Below are positions 1 to 11,709 of a stretch of 64,000 bases of DNA, in pieces. The position numbers and the translations under genes are program-made. Source of the stretch: Symbiodinium natans. Its lineage: Eukaryota; Sar; Dinophyceae; Suessiales; Symbiodiniaceae. The stretch is from positions 186,001 through 250,000 of the forward strand of contig CAJNDS010002466.1 of the NCBI GenBank assembly GCA_905221605.1, in the 5' to 3' direction. Position 1 is the first letter of the stretch. Every line of letters starts with the position of its first letter. The notes beneath the pieces were generated by a model. It had not been told where the DNA came from, ran no database searches, and saw only the letters and a program-made list of their open reading frames with translations.

Positions 1-1029
1 ATGAAGATGAAAGCTTGTAGGGTTGAGGGTTTAGGGTTTCGGGTTTAGGGTTTAGGGCTACGAAACCCTAAACCCAGTTCAGGTTTTTGGGGTTCAAGGG
101 TCCTGCAGGGTCCTGGAGGCTTCTGGGAGATTAAGGGATTCGGAGTGCGGTCTTTAACATCTTCGCCCGGACGGAATCTGGGATTTTGGGGGTGGGGGGA
201 GAGGGTTTAGGGTTTAGGGTTTAGGGTTTAGGGTTTAGGGCGTAGGGTGTGGGGTTTACTCAACCTCAAACCTCCACGTGCCGTCGAAGTGCAGGTGTTG
301 ATAGTCGGCGCAAAGAAGGTCTGCAAGCGGCCGCGGTCACAGAGTCTTTGGGGCACTATAATGTCATGGAACTTAGCACTGTCTGTGTAGCACGCTGGCT
401 CTAGGGTTTAGGGTTGAGGGTTTAGGGTAGTCTCCCTATGCTGTGGACTCTAGAAAGGCCGCAGGGTATGTCGGTGAGGCGCTGCGACATTCAGGTCTGT
501 GATTCGAGGTTTCGGGATATGTCAGCCAACACTTGAGGCCCCCTCCCTAAACCCTAAACCCTAAACCCTAAACCCAAAATACGTAACACAATTCTATGCC
601 ACCCCCTCCCTTGAACAAAAGCAAAACCTCCCCCTTTCTCAAGACTGAAAGGCTATACCTGAAACAAAAACCAGAAAGACTCAGGGTTCCACTGCAAGTA
701 TAACTCCAAACCCAGTACCAAACGTTCAGGGTTTAGGGTTCAGGGTTTAGGGTATAGGGTTTCGTAAGACTATATTCCTTAAGGTTTCCCTATGGCTTTC
801 GAAGCCACCCTGAACGACCGCTTAGATTGCGCCCTATGTCTATAAAAAACATGCTCATGTGGTATGATAAAGTACCTATGTTTTGGTCCCTACACAGAGC
901 TAGGAAACACACCACAAAACAGTAAAACCCCAGACCCTACTATTTGCTTAAGAGCCGCCCAACACATAATCTTCCTTTTTCGAGCAATATAGGCACACAT
1001 AGGGATGATGATTCTGTATGTTTTAGGGG

Positions 1030-1065
1030 GTTGCACCCCCCCTCCCCCCCCCCCCCCCCCCCCCG
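1030..1065 (+). repeat. Poly-C run
   Basis: One of many long C or G runs that sit beside telomere-like tracts; others near 2198, 10210, 12930, 18340, 18880, 29560, 33775, 43316, 49490 and 60620. Confidence 0.85.
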
Positions 1066-1281
1066 CCGCCCCAAGCCCGAAACCCGAAACCCCAAACCCC
1101 AAACCCTAACGAAGATTCCCCCAAACCTTAGCCACGACTGGTCCTGGCCTGCTCGCACGCCATTTTAGCCAGGACGGTCCTGCCGGCAGGGTTTAGGGTT
1201 TAGGGTTTGGGGTTTAGGGCTTTGGGTTTGCGGTTTAGGGTTTAGGGTTTAGGGCTTAGGGTTTAAAGGCGTAGGGGAAGC

Positions 1282-1350
1282 CATGGCCATGACCCCTGTG
1301 GAAAGGCTTGACGGGCTGGGAGATGGAACCAGGACTTCCTGGCTGAAGTA
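1282..1350 (+). CDS. Exon-like segment
   Basis: Reads MAMTPVERLDGLGDGTRTSW then a stop unless spliced after AAG. Lies between telomere tracts. Weak evidence, composition only. Confidence 0.3.
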
Positions 1351-1618
1351 GGGCAGCATGCTTTGCCGTTGCTGGGAGATGCTTGTGAAGCTTTCGGGCT
1401 TCTTGTCAAGGTCTTCGCCCACATAACGTGACGACTTCCCAGTCAGGTTTAGGGTTTAGGGTTCCGAACGCAGAAGCCCGAAGCCTCAACACTAAGCCCT
1501 ACACCCCTGGCAACCCCCAAAGCCCAAGACCGTCCTACACCTCCAAACCAAGCCCCATACACCTCTGAATCCCACACCCTAGACCCTAAGCCCCAAACCC
1601 CAACTTCAGGAAACCTGC

Positions 1619-1619
<1 letters not shown>

Positions 1620-1678
<59 letters not shown>

Positions 1679-1700
1679 ACCCCCAACCCTAAACCAAAAG
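1620..1700 (+). repeat. CCCTCAA heptamer block
   Basis: About nine tandem CCCTCAA units, a single-base telomere variant locally amplified. Confidence 0.85.
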
Positions 1701-1854
1701 ATGGGAAGTGCGGGGTCCGAAAGCTACCAGGAGGCCAAGTCCGAAATCGGGTCTCCAAGGCGGCGAACCATGCCTCGGATTGGGGATTGGGGTTTCAGGC
1801 TTCGGGTTTGGGGTGGTTTAGGGTTTAGGGTTTAGGTTTCAGGCTTCGGGTTTG

Positions 1855-1955
1855 GGGTGGTTTAGGGTTTAGGGTTTGGGGTTTGGGGTTCGGGGTTTGG
1901 GGTTTGGGGTTTGGGGTTTGGGGTTTGGGGTTTGGGGTTTGGGGTTCGAGGATCA
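1855..1955 (+). repeat. TTTGGGG heptamer block
   Basis: About a dozen tandem TTTGGGG units after two copies of a 48-base unit (CTTCGGGTTTGGGGTGG plus TTTAGGG repeats) at 1799-1870. Confidence 0.85.
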
Positions 1956-2261
1956 GGGACACAGTTCTGGGGTTTGGGGCGGGTTCTAACTCAGGGCTCA
2001 AGATTCGGTTTTGCCTTGTTTGGGGTTTAGGGTTTAGGGTTTAGGGTTTAGGGTTTAGGGTTTAGGGTTTAGGGTTTAGGAGGGAGCCCTAGGCTCGAAA
2101 AAACTTAACAGCGCCATCTCAGCAGGGGGTTTAGGGTTTAGGGTTTAGGGTTTAGGGTTTAGGGTTTAGGGGGTTTAGGGTTTAGGGTTTAGGGTTTGGG
2201 GGGGGGGGGGGCTTCGGGTTTGAAACTGTTAGGGCGGAGGGGGTTGATGTTGGAGGTTTTT

Positions 2262-2410
2262 GCGGCCTGCTGAGGGGTTGCTACAAGTACACGCAGCCCT
2301 ACTTCCGACATACCCTGAAACCTCAAGCACTCGAAAGTATTGCGAGCAAGGGCTCCGTAGATAGAGGTGCGACAACACAGCCTGGCTTTGAAGAGAGTGG
2401 GTACATGATT
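2262..2410 (+). CDS. Exon-like segment
   Basis: Reads CYKYTQPYFRHTLKPQALES then IASKGSVDRGATTQPGFEES. Telomere-like tracts and a poly-G run lie upstream. Frame stays open to 2480 through repeat-derived codons, so the 3' edge is uncertain. Confidence 0.45.
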
Positions 2411-2633
2411 CTCTGGGGTTTAGGGCTTCATTACAATCTTTTGTGGGTTTGGGGACCTTACACGACACCCAAACCCTAAGCCCTAAACCCTATGGTGAAA
2501 CAGTAGGGTTTAGGGTTTAGGGTTGAGGGTTGAGGGTTTAGGGCGCGAAGCACTGGCCCACACCCACCTGTTGCCGGACCCGTCTATCCGGCCCAAAGGT
2601 GTTCAAGGATGTAGGGCTCAGGAGGCCAAGTCC

Positions 2634-2820
2634 TACCTGGAGGTTCAGGGTCCTATATTTAACCGATGGATTTAGGGGTTTAGGGCTAAGGGTTTAGGGC
2701 TGAGGGTTTATACCTGTACTTATAACCCACTTATAAGCCCCTTAAGTGCCCTAATATGGCGATAATTTGGGTTATGAGTACAGTTATAAGTGGTTAATAA
2801 GTACCCTGAACCTCCAAGTA
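2634..2820. mobile_element. MITE-like element interrupted by telomeric repeat
   Basis: Left end TACCTGGAGGTTCAGGG, right end CCCTGAACCTCCAAGTA. Same family as 60318-60461, but about 39 bases of TTTAGGG-type repeat (2671-2709) lie inside the left arm, between TTAACCGATGGA and ATACCTGTAC. Confidence 0.8.
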
Positions 2821-3440
2821 AACCCTAAGACCCCAAGAACGTGTGGGGGGGTGGGGGGTTGGGGATACCTTTGGGCGAAAGGGGCTTCGGCTTTATTAAC
2901 GTAGGGTGTAGGGTTTAGGGGTTACCAAAGTTGAGGGTGTATGTGGCCATGAGGCAGTAAAGCACGACATGCGAGGGACGTGCTGACCCTAAAAACGCAG
3001 AAAATGCCTCCCCCCCCCCCCCTTCCCCCCCTTTTCCTCTCCGTTTCGAAGGAGAAGCGCGAGAATCCCCCCCCTGCATGGCTTCGACCACGCACCCTCA
3101 AGTGAGGAACACATGGAAGCAAATGAATCCTCAACCACTGAGAGGAGCAAGCGGGTAGCCTTCCCAGCCATGTAAAGATTTCTCAATATTCCTGTGAGGG
3201 GTTCCAAAGTAGAGCAGTGATGGTTCGAACAGGTGCATATAAACCTACTACTTTGTTCTAGCCGCCCATGAACCTGGCATTTGTTGATCTGCCATAAATA
3301 TTTTTTAAAAAAAGCAAATGACAGCTTAAATCAGCTCAAAATCGTTGTTTGCAAATACGGCCCAACTTGAACTACTGACACACCAGTAATCAGCAATTCC
3401 AGGAGCATCATGGACTTGCTTCTTATTTCTAAACCTCGGC

Positions 3441-3547
3441 TGCCCAGTAACCTAGGCTTAAACAGGGTGCCCTTTTTGGCTTAAAGGGGTTTATAAGGGA
3501 ACCTAAACCCCCCAAAAAGGGAATAAGGGCACTACTGGGCATCCTAG
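3441..3547. mobile_element. Introner-type inverted-repeat element
   Basis: Ends CTGCCCAGTAACCTAGG and TACTGGGCATCCTAG are inverted. Internal arms hold GGGTGCCCTTTTT and AAAAAGGGAATAAGGGC. Same family as 38963-39088 by core motifs (TTATAAGGGAACCT). Confidence 0.7.
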
Positions 3548-3728
3548 AAAGCTCAACCCAAACAGGTGCTGGGCTGAAGAAGCCCCATCCCTTAAACACC
3601 AAACCCTATACCCCAAAACCAACAGATGCTGCTGCCTCATACCACAAACCCTAAGCCCTAAACCCCAAACCCTAAACCCCAAACCCTAAACCCCAAACCC
3701 CAAACCCTAAACCCCAATCCCTAAACCC

Positions 3729-3822
3729 TAAACGAGCCGGTGCTGCTGCCCAGAACCAGCTGGCGGAGCAGGCCAGGTATGTTGGGCGCCTGCACAGTCC
3801 GAATCAGTGCTCGAAGCAACAT
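3729..3822 (+). CDS. Exon-like segment
   Basis: Reads GAAAQNQLAEQARYVGRLHS before a pure TTTAGGG tract starting at 3826. Helical, glutamine-rich. A GT donor (CCAG|GTATG) is also possible in its middle. Confidence 0.45.
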
Positions 3823-4214
3823 AAGGTTTAGGGTTTAGGGTTTAGGGTTTAGGGTTTAGGGTTTAGGGTTTAGGGTCTTAGGGTCTTAGGGTTTAGGGTT
3901 TAGGGTGTCGGGTTGGAAGCTCCTGGGGTGCAACTTGGGGGGTTTTGCAGGGATTGCCTACAAACAGCTTGGTGTCGGTTTCCTGAATTGGGGTCGTAGG
4001 GTTTGGGTTTTTAGCACCTTCACAGACTTGGGCACGGAGAGCTTCCAGTAACCCAACAAAAGCCAAGTGAAGCCTAGACAAATTGACCAATGTTGAGTCG
4101 TCATCGCACAAAAAGCCCCAGCCTCTTGTCCTCGTGAGCTCGCACGACAAGCTGACAAACCCTAAACCCCAAACCCCAAACCCTAAACCGTGAACGAGTC
4201 TTCAACTTTTCGAC

Positions 4215-4313
4215 TCGAACCCAGCAACCGCACCTCAACAGCACCTCGTCGACCCCGCCTCCTCTTGAAGAAGCTGGCGGATCACCTGCGCAAGCACGAC
4301 GAGAATCAGATTT
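4215..4313 (+). CDS. Exon-like segment
   Basis: Reads LLLKKLADHLRKHDENQI, ending where TTTGGGG/TTTAGGG repeats begin. Possibly the same plus-strand gene as the segment at 3.7 kb; the next non-repeat stretch (4349-4450) is also open in one plus frame. Confidence 0.45.
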
Positions 4314-4944
4314 GGGGTTTCGGGTTTGGGGTTTAGGGTTTAGGTGCGCGATGATTGCCAGAAGCCGGCCAGGGTGGCGGGCTGTTGGAAATCTACGCGT
4401 GAGGCAGGCAAGACATCGGGAATCTCTTGAAACTTGGCGCCTTACGCACGGAATGCACATGTTAGTGTGTACTTAAAAACACAAGCCCCAAAAAAACGAC
4501 AAAATCACAACTGGTCACCTGGTGGAAAATTGAACCGACAACATCCCACACTGCGCTGCGTGAAATTATGGGTTTGCCTTTTGAGGTTTGCACCCAGCTC
4601 CTGCCTCCAGGGATGTGCAACAAGGCAAGAGGACACAAAAACCAAAAAGCTCCTGCGCTCAAATTCGAACCATGGACCAAGCCCTAAACCCTAAACCCTA
4701 AACCCTAAACCCTAAACCCTAAACACGAACCATAATGTTTCTGCGAGGCTCCGGTTGTCCCCAAAGTAGAGGCCAAAGCCCGAAAATTTAAGCCATGCGC
4801 CGTCCGTTGCCCAACAGCGACCCGAGCCGCAAATCGGCGCCATAGTCGCTGAATTCGAAGGATGAGTCATACATCGGGTTTAGGGTTTAGGGTTTAGGGT
4901 TTAGGGTTTAGGGTTTAGGGGTTTGGGGTTAGGGTTTGGTATTC

Positions 4945-5140
4945 ATAGTGTGGGCGACGCGAAGGACCCGCCCGAACCTATCAGCTTTGCACATACATGT
5001 AAAAACCAAGAGCCGCTCGCTCCCCATGTCCATCGCTGGCTGCGCCAGCCTATGCCCATGCACGTCCATACCCGCCAATAGGGGTGTACAAAACCTGCAT
5101 AGAGGAACTCCTTGCAGAACGATGCAACTTCGCAACTCTG
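4945..5140 (-). CDS. Exon-like segment
   Basis: Minus frame reads AGMDVHGHRLAQPAMDMGSE then LVFTCMCKADRFGRVLRVAH. The plus strand is also open, but the minus frame has the more protein-like composition. Flanked by a TTTAGGG tract at 4877-4935. Confidence 0.4.
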
Positions 5141-5353
5141 TTCAGGGTGGTCTCCAGAGGCAGGCTTGAAACTGGGGTCATGGAAATTGAGGCTGGTTCC
5201 GACATGTAATCAAGAGCCCTTCGTCATAGTGCGAATTGCGAGCCCGTGTGCATGCATGAGGGATGATGATGGCGTGCGACGCCAGCTAGCGCTGGCAATC
5301 ATGCCCCTCACAATATCACACAATGTAGAGTGTAAGGTTGATTCAGGGTTTAT

Positions 5354-5486
5354 AAGGTTCAGGGTACTTATATTAACCAATTTGAACTGTACTCATAACC
5401 CAAAGTATAAGCACAATTGGGGCACTTAAGGGGCTTATAAGTGGGTTACAACAGCTATACTTGGTAAATAAGTACACTGAAGCTCT
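5354..5486. mobile_element. MITE-like element, same family as 60318-60461
   Basis: Ends AAGGTTCAGGGTACTTATAT and AAATAAGTACACTGAAGCTC are inverted repeats; the core has GGGGCACTTAAGGGGCTTAT, matching the 60.3-kb copy in the opposite sense. Confidence 0.75.
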
Positions 5487-5914
5487 AACTACGTTAAACA
5501 GCTGACCTGATGGTCCATGTTTAGGGCGTAGGGTTTCTGGTTTAGGGTTTAGGGTACCTATATAGTGATATAGTAGATACTTTGGGCCTGACAGGGACTT
5601 GCACAGAGTAGCATTGACCCTTAGGGTTCGGGTGTATGGCAAGGTGTGGGTTTGTCGGTTGGGGCCTTTTTGGGGGACACCCGGAGCCTTGTATTATTTT
5701 TGAGTGCCCAGGAGGGGACTCCAACTGAACCCTACACCCTAAACCCTGAACCCTGAACCCTAAACCCTTAACCCTAAACCCTGAACCCCAAACGATAAAC
5801 CCTAAGCCCACATCGCAGATCGAGCCCTGGAATCGTTGGAAGGGCAACAGAAGCATAACATCCCCTGGGGAAGTTGTGTAGGGTACTGGGGCGAGGAGGG
5901 TAGAGTTTAGGGTC

Positions 5915-6000
5915 TTAGGTTAAAGGGGGGTTGTAAGGAAACCTAACCTCCCCAAAGAAAAAATGAAACGAGGGAATAGGGGTACTACTGGGCATCCTAG
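5915..6000. mobile_element. Truncated introner-type element
   Basis: Core TGTAAGGAAACCTAACC and right end GTACTACTGGGCATCCTAG match the 3.4-kb copy; the left end is missing. Confidence 0.5.
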
Positions 6001-6569
6001 TGTAGAGAGTTTAGGAAATTTGGGCTTTCATGGTTTCGGGTCCAGAGCTTCAGGGTTCTGGGATTTCCTGGTTCTAGGGGTTCAGGGTTTTACGGTTTAG
6101 GTGTCCAGGCTTCTCGGGTTTACGGTTTTAGGGTTTTAGGGCTTTAGGCTTCTAAGGGCTTTATGGTTAGGGGATTTTAGGGTTTAGGTCTTTAGGGAAC
6201 AAACTTTAAACTTATATAGAGTTATTCTCTTAATTAAGACCCTTTTCTTACCTCCCACAAGAAAAAATGAACGAGACCCTTTCTAAACTCCCACAAGTGC
6301 AAAACGAACGCTGTTTGCACCGTTTAAGGTAACGTAGTTGGAGGTGATTACTTTTTGCCGACATTTAGCCGAATATTATGAGGAAGCCATGGTGCTGACA
6401 ATGTCATTTTTCACAAGGGGCTTCATCAGGTGTTGCTAAATGCTCAACCCGAAACCCTATAAACCCTAAATCCGAGGCCCTAACCCTCAACCCTAAACCC
6501 TAAACCCTAAACCCTAAACCCAGGATGGCCTCTTAAAGAATACTCCTGAAGATGGCCCTCTTAAACCTG

Positions 6570-6709
6570 GGCACCCCAGTAACCACATTATAATCAGGGC
6601 GCCCTTTTTCCGCTGGTGAGTTTAGAAGGGTTTAGGGTTTAGGGTTTAGGGTTTAGGGTATAGGGTTCCAAAACAAAAAGGGAAAAGGGTAGCACTGGGC
6701 TACCAAGAA
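6570..6709. mobile_element. Introner-type element with telomeric insert
   Basis: Left CCCCAGTAACCACATTATAA and GGGCGCCCTTTTT; right AAAGGGTAGCACTGGGCTAC. The core is replaced by TTTAGGG repeats at 6629-6665, opposite in orientation to the 39.8-kb insert. Confidence 0.65.
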
Positions 6710-6892
6710 ACCCAACAAGGGACAAAATGCCCAAAATGTCCCCTGAAAAGGGTACCCTTTTCGGTTTGAAGGGGGTTGCGGGAACCTAAGCCTAAAATTT
6801 CAAATCAAGGGCCTACAACCCCAAAACCTTAAACCCTAAACCCTAAACCCTAAACCCTAAACCCAAAACCTTAAACCCTAAACCACAACTGT

Positions 6893-6990
6893 GCTGGCCT
6901 CCGCCAGACTCTGCACAACAGCCGAGGTCAGCGCGTTTGCAGCAAGGGGCTGCGAAGAAAGCTGGGCAGGGCATGGGGTGCGCGGCTTGG
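6893..6990 (+). CDS. Exon-like segment
   Basis: Reads TVLASARLCTTAEVSAFAAR between CCCTAAA and TTTAGGG tracts that point at each other. A second plus frame is also open. Confidence 0.3.
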
Positions 6991-8170
6991 GGGTTTAGGG
7001 TTTAGGGTTTAGGGTTTAGGGTTTAGGGTTTAGGGTTTAGGGTTTAGGTTCGAAGTGGGGGGTTTGAGTCTCTCGAAAAATGTGCCCGTTCTTTGGACTC
7101 TGTGAGCTTGTGTCCCGGTAACAGAGCCCGCAAGTCAACATGAACGCTCTGAACAGAGTCCTAAACCAGGTTGGGGTTTAAGGTTTAGGGTTTTGACAAG
7201 GTTTAGGGCTTAGGGTTTAACAGGTTTAGGGTTTAAGGTTAGGGACCTTTAAGCCCTTCAGTAAAATATTCTTAAACCTGACCCTCAAACCCCAAAGGTA
7301 AAATACAACGTATTGCTAGAGTCCTATCCAGTAAACCACCCCCGGCCCAAATCACGCCCACATAAGGCTGAGTCAAGAACTTAGAACTGCCTGGGCTACA
7401 TATCTAGACCCTGGTCGTTAGGGACTCTAAACGCTAAACCCCCAAACCCTAAACCCTAATCCCTAAAACCGTTAACCACAAACTCCGAACCCTAAAGCCC
7501 CAAACCCTAAACCCTAAACCCTAAGCCCTAAGCCCTAAAAACCCAAAACCCAAAACCCTAAGCCGTAAGCCCCAACCCTAAACCCCAAACCCCAAGCCCT
7601 AAACCCCAAACCCTAAACCCTAAAACCGTTAACCCCAAACCCCGAACCCTCAACCCCAAACCCTAAAGCCACAAACCCTCAACCCCAAACCCTAAACCCT
7701 AAGCCCTAAACCCAAAACCCTAAGCCGTAAACCCCAAACCCTAAACCCCAAACCCCAAGCCCTAAACCCCAAACCCTAAACCCTAACAAAAGGATCCCCT
7801 AACTTTGCCCAGGCGTCCGCTCGGTCATAGCGCTGTAACGCCTGGGCTTTGTTGGCAGGGATTGGTGGTTTGTAGGGTTTAGGGCTAAGGGTTTAGCCCA
7901 CCCCTGAAACCCTGCACCCCAGGAGCAAAAGTTTCGTGGTGTGAGGGCGGGTGAGACACGCTCAAGCGGAGACTTCATGCCTCGAACGTACAAATATCGA
8001 GGAAATAGGCGCGCAAATCACAGTTTGCAAACTTCCCCACCATCAACACCAGCCTGGATGCCAAAGTGTCACACTCACCAGTCTAGGGTTTAGGGTTTAG
8101 GATTTAGGGTTTAGGATTTAGGGTTTCGGCTTGAGGGTTCAAGGGTCTAGTGGGACCAGAAGAACCCACG

Positions 8171-8300
8171 ATGGCAACAGTCGCTTACTGGAAGTCAAAG
8201 AATAGACCCGAGAGTAACCGTTTAGGGTTTAGGGTTTAGGGTTAGGGTTCAAGGCTGTGCTTTTGGCTTGCAGGTGGCTTAGGGAACCTAAACCCCAAAG
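8171..8300. mobile_element. Degraded introner-type element with telomeric insert
   Basis: ATAGACCCGAGAGTAACC matches the left end of the 46.1-kb copy and is followed at once by TTTAGGG repeats. A later fragment AGGGAACCTAAACCCC matches the core. The right end is not clear. Confidence 0.5.
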
Positions 8301-8543
8301 TTATTTTACTTCGAACATCCGCACCCTCTCTGGGCAGACATGCTTGGGGTTGGGCACTCCGGGGACACTCTTGACCACCTTAGGGATGAGCGAGGAGTAG
8401 ACCGGGCGAGCAGAAGAGTTGAGTTTAGAATCTAACAACCCCACACCGTGGGGAAAAAGGGAAGCAGGGCCTCCTCTGGTCCTAGAAGAGCTTGAAGTTG
8501 AACCCGTGAGGTCAACAACGAAAGTTCTGGTCACAAGGTGCAT
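8301..8543 (-). CDS. Terminal exon-like segment
   Basis: About 80 codons ending in a stop; reads VTRTFVVDLTGSTSSSSRTR and SLIPKVVKSVPGVPNPKHVC. Serine-rich, no recognised domain. Downstream (8171-8300) is a degraded inverted-repeat element with a telomeric insert. Confidence 0.5.
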   Translation of the reverse strand: MHLVTRTFVVDLTGSTSSSSRTRGGPASLFPHGVGLLDSKLNSSARPVYSSLIPKVVKSVPGVPNPKHVCPERVRMFEVK

Positions 8544-9032
8544 CTCTGTGTGTCATCGCACGGGGCTTCTCGTAGACACATGAAACGTATGTCCCTAAAG
8601 CCTAAACTGCGCGCCTTCCGGGGACAAACGGATCTAGGGGGGGATCGGGGGGATGTTTGGGGGTTTGTTGGTGGCATGAATACTAGCTAACTTGAAGTGC
8701 TAGAAAGGAGAGCTCGCAACACCTACAAGCTCTGTAGGCCATAGAAGCCCTGCACCCTAAACCCTGAAACCCTAAACCCTCAACCCCTGTGACCCAAAGC
8801 TCCGCAAAAAGGCAAGCAACTGCGGAAAGCCACGTGGAGATGGCCATGGCTTGGAGGACAGGTGTAGGGTTTAGGGTTTGGGGTTTAGGGTTTAGGGTTT
8901 ATTGGGTTGTCAGGTTCCTGTAGAGACTCCCTAGGATCAGAGGTTTCGGGCTTGTTGGGCATAGGGTTCTCTTTTGGGAGGGTCGCATGACGGCGCTGGA
9001 AGCATCGTATCTATCCGAATGTTCGCGTGACA

Positions 9033-9200
9033 TGGGGTTTAGGGTTTTAGGGTTTTAGGGTTTAGGGTTTTAGGGTTTTAGGGTTTTAGGGTTTTAGGGT
9101 TTTAGGGTTTTAGGGTTTTAGGGTTTTAGGGTTTTAGGGTTTTAGGGTTTTAGGGTTTTAGGGTTTTAGGGTTTTAGGGTTTTAGGGTTTAGGGTTTAGG
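9033..9200 (+). repeat. TTTTAGGG octamer satellite
   Basis: About 18 tandem octamers, an extra-T version of the telomere heptamer, bracketed by ordinary heptamers. Confidence 0.9.
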
Positions 9201-9607
9201 GCTTATAAGGTTTAGGGTTGCCTACTGGGAAAGAGCCCGGCTGCCCTAAACCTTCAAAGCCAATACGTAAGATCATCGGCATATGGGGGGTGTACTGGTT
9301 GGCCGGCTCGAGACACGTGTGGGCCATGAGGTTTAGGGTTTAGGGTTTAGGGTTTAGGGTTTAGGGTTTAGGGTTTGGGGTTTGGGGTTTGGGGTTTAGG
9401 GTTTAGGGTTGCCGTCGGGTTTCCTGTGCTACTGGCAGGGCCTGTTTGGAGAAGGCTCCAGGGTATTTGGACATGCAGCGCCAAGTAAACGAGCCTGTGG
9501 TTCATATACCTTAAGGAGTTTTGGGGGCTTTAGGGTTTAAGGGAAGCCCTTGAGGTTCAGGGTTTAGGGTTTAGGGTTTAGGGTTTAGGGTTTGGGGTTT
9601 AGGGTTG

Positions 9608-9692
9608 CTCGGCCCCCTGCGGCGTTCAGGTCGTCCAGGCTCGCGCTGGCCTGGCCCATGAGCTCGAACGCGGTGGCTCGCCGAAGCAGGGT
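9608..9692 (-). CDS. Exon-like segment with clear acceptor
   Basis: Preceded by CCTCCTCGCAG (a pyrimidine-rich acceptor), reads LLRRATAFELMGQASASLDD then LNAAGG, then meets telomere-like repeats. Family not recognised. Confidence 0.5.
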
Positions 9693-11109
9693 CTGCGAGG
9701 AGGCTGAGGAGCCCTAAACCCCAAGACGCTCAAGCTTAGGGTTTAGGGTTTCGGGTTTAGGGTCCCTAAACCCTAAACCCTAAACCCTAAACCCTAAACC
9801 CTAAACCCTAAAGCCCTAAACCCTAAAACCTAGGGTTGGGAACTGTATCAAGGGTGTCCGACCATGCCCTCATGTGATCTCATGTGCCCCTAGAGGTTCC
9901 ATTTTTAACGCGTTAGTTTCGTCGTTTAGGGCACCCTAAACCCTAAACCCCAAACCCAAAACCCTAAACTGGGTGGAGTTCATCCTTCTCTCCCTGGCGC
10001 AGGAGTGCCTCGGGTCGGGTTTCAAGGGTCTTGTGGGAGAAGTTTTGCAGTCTGACTCTTCACATAGAGCTTTGTCGACGCGTGGGGGGCAGTCTCATGT
10101 CACGTGGAGAAGGTAACGCTGGGATCTTCGTCTTCAGCACTTTGGACGACCTGGGCCTACCCTAACCAAACCCCAAATGATTGAGTTCCTGGCTTGGGGT
10201 TTCTCAATTGGGGAGGGGGGGGGGGGGGTTAAAGGGGGGGGGGGGGGTGGGGTCATAGGGGGGGGGGGGTTGATAAACGTGTTCGCATGAAACACTAAAC
10301 CCTGAAACCCTAAACCCTAGACCCGCAGAAACTTTGGCTTCGGAGCCTCGGGGGGGTCTGACGGGGTCAGGTTCCTCCGGGTTTACAGGTTTACGGTGCC
10401 CTTCCCCCCCACCCCCCCCGCCAATATGCCGCGGTTCAGGCATGTCATCTTGTATGATGTGCTCTGCATCCGTGAGTTTTTGAGGAGTGGAATCGTCTGT
10501 CATGAGGCCACGCTCACCCTAAATCCAAAACCCTATAATCCTAAAAGCAAGCAGCTGTTCGCCTTGACGAAGAGTCTGCGGCGCGTCCGCTGGAGTGGGT
10601 GCTGCGGGCCGAATCCGGCCTGCTTCGGTTTAGGGATTAGGGCTTGGGGGTTCAGGGTTTAGGGTTTGGGGGTTTAGGGTTTAGGGTTTAGGGTTTGGGG
10701 TTTAGGGTTTAGGGTTTAGGGGTTTGGGGTTTAGGGTTTAGGGTTTAGGGGTTTGGGGTTTAGGGTTTTGGGGTTTGGGGTTTGGGGTTTAGGGGTTTAG
10801 GGTTTGGGGTTTAGGGTTTAGGGTTTTGGGGTTTGGGGTTTAGGGGTTAGGGGTTTGGGGTTTGGGGTTTGGGGTTTTGGGTTTTGGGTTTTGGGGTTTA
10901 GGGTTAAGGGTTTTGGGGTTCAGGGCTCCGGGCTCAGGAAATTGTGGGGGTTTGGAGTTTTGAGTTTATGGGCTGAGGGTCTCGGGTTGAGGGGGCGTCA
11001 GGATTTGGGGTTGTAGGGTTTAGGATTTAGAGAGTTTAGGCTTTGCGGTTTCAGGTTTACTTAGAGTGTAGGGTCTTGGCTTGTAAAATTGAGGGCCCTT
11101 TGGGGGGTT

Positions 11110-11320
11110 TGAGCCCCTGAAAGAGACTGTTCTTCTTTCTGGCTGGTGGAACGCCACAACGACTGTGCACCAAACTCTCCCAGAAGCCAGGATCGAGAGC
11201 GCATGCCCCGATTTGCAAAATCGAATACCATCACGCAAAGAGGTGGTCCTAGTTGGCGAGCTGTTTGGATGGAGTAGGGCCATCACTTTGGGCTCAAGAT
11301 GACATGTGGGGCTTCTGGGG
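11110..11320 (-). CDS. Exon-like segment
   Basis: Reads RSPTCHLEPKVMALLHPNSS and GHALSILASGRVWCTVVVAF with no repeat-derived codons in the core. Telomere-like repeats on both sides. Family not recognised. Confidence 0.45.
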
Positions 11321-11709
11321 GTAAGGGAAACCTTACACCCCGAACCCAAAACCCAAACCCGAATCCCCAAACACTAAACCCTAAACCCCCCCAAACCCCT
11401 AAAACTCTGAAACCCTGAAAGCCCAAAAGACCCTATAAACCTTGTAAACCCCGTAAATCCTGACAAAAACAAAAACAACACCCCCCAACAAACCTAAACC
11501 CTAAATAAAGCCTAAACCCTCATTAACAAAAAAACAAACTAAACCCTAATTAGCAAAAAAACCTAAACTCCAAAAAAAAGATGCCTAAACCCTAATTTAA
11601 TAAACAAAGCCTAAACCCTAAACAAAAAAAAAAACTCAACCCTGAGCCCGGCCTGGCCGCGCCCAGACCGCCGCTGAGCCAGGACCTGACAGGGAGCAAA
11701 GAGGTGAAC

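Larger units (their letters stand above)
5500..8170. other. Non-genic stretch
   Basis: Apart from the weak segment at 6893-6990, it holds telomere-like tracts, two introner-type elements and a long degenerate CCCTAAA/CCCCAAA array at 7430-7785. I see no supportable gene. Confidence 0.6.

Noticed and set aside
4500-4680. tRNA-like GGTTCAA stretches (also 52690-52750)
   Set aside because: I could not fold an acceptor stem, D arm and anticodon arm around them.
11275-11303. Gapped resemblance to the dinoflagellate spliced leader on the plus strand
   Set aside because: Needs three separate insertions to align and lies antisense to a coding-like segment; not convincing.
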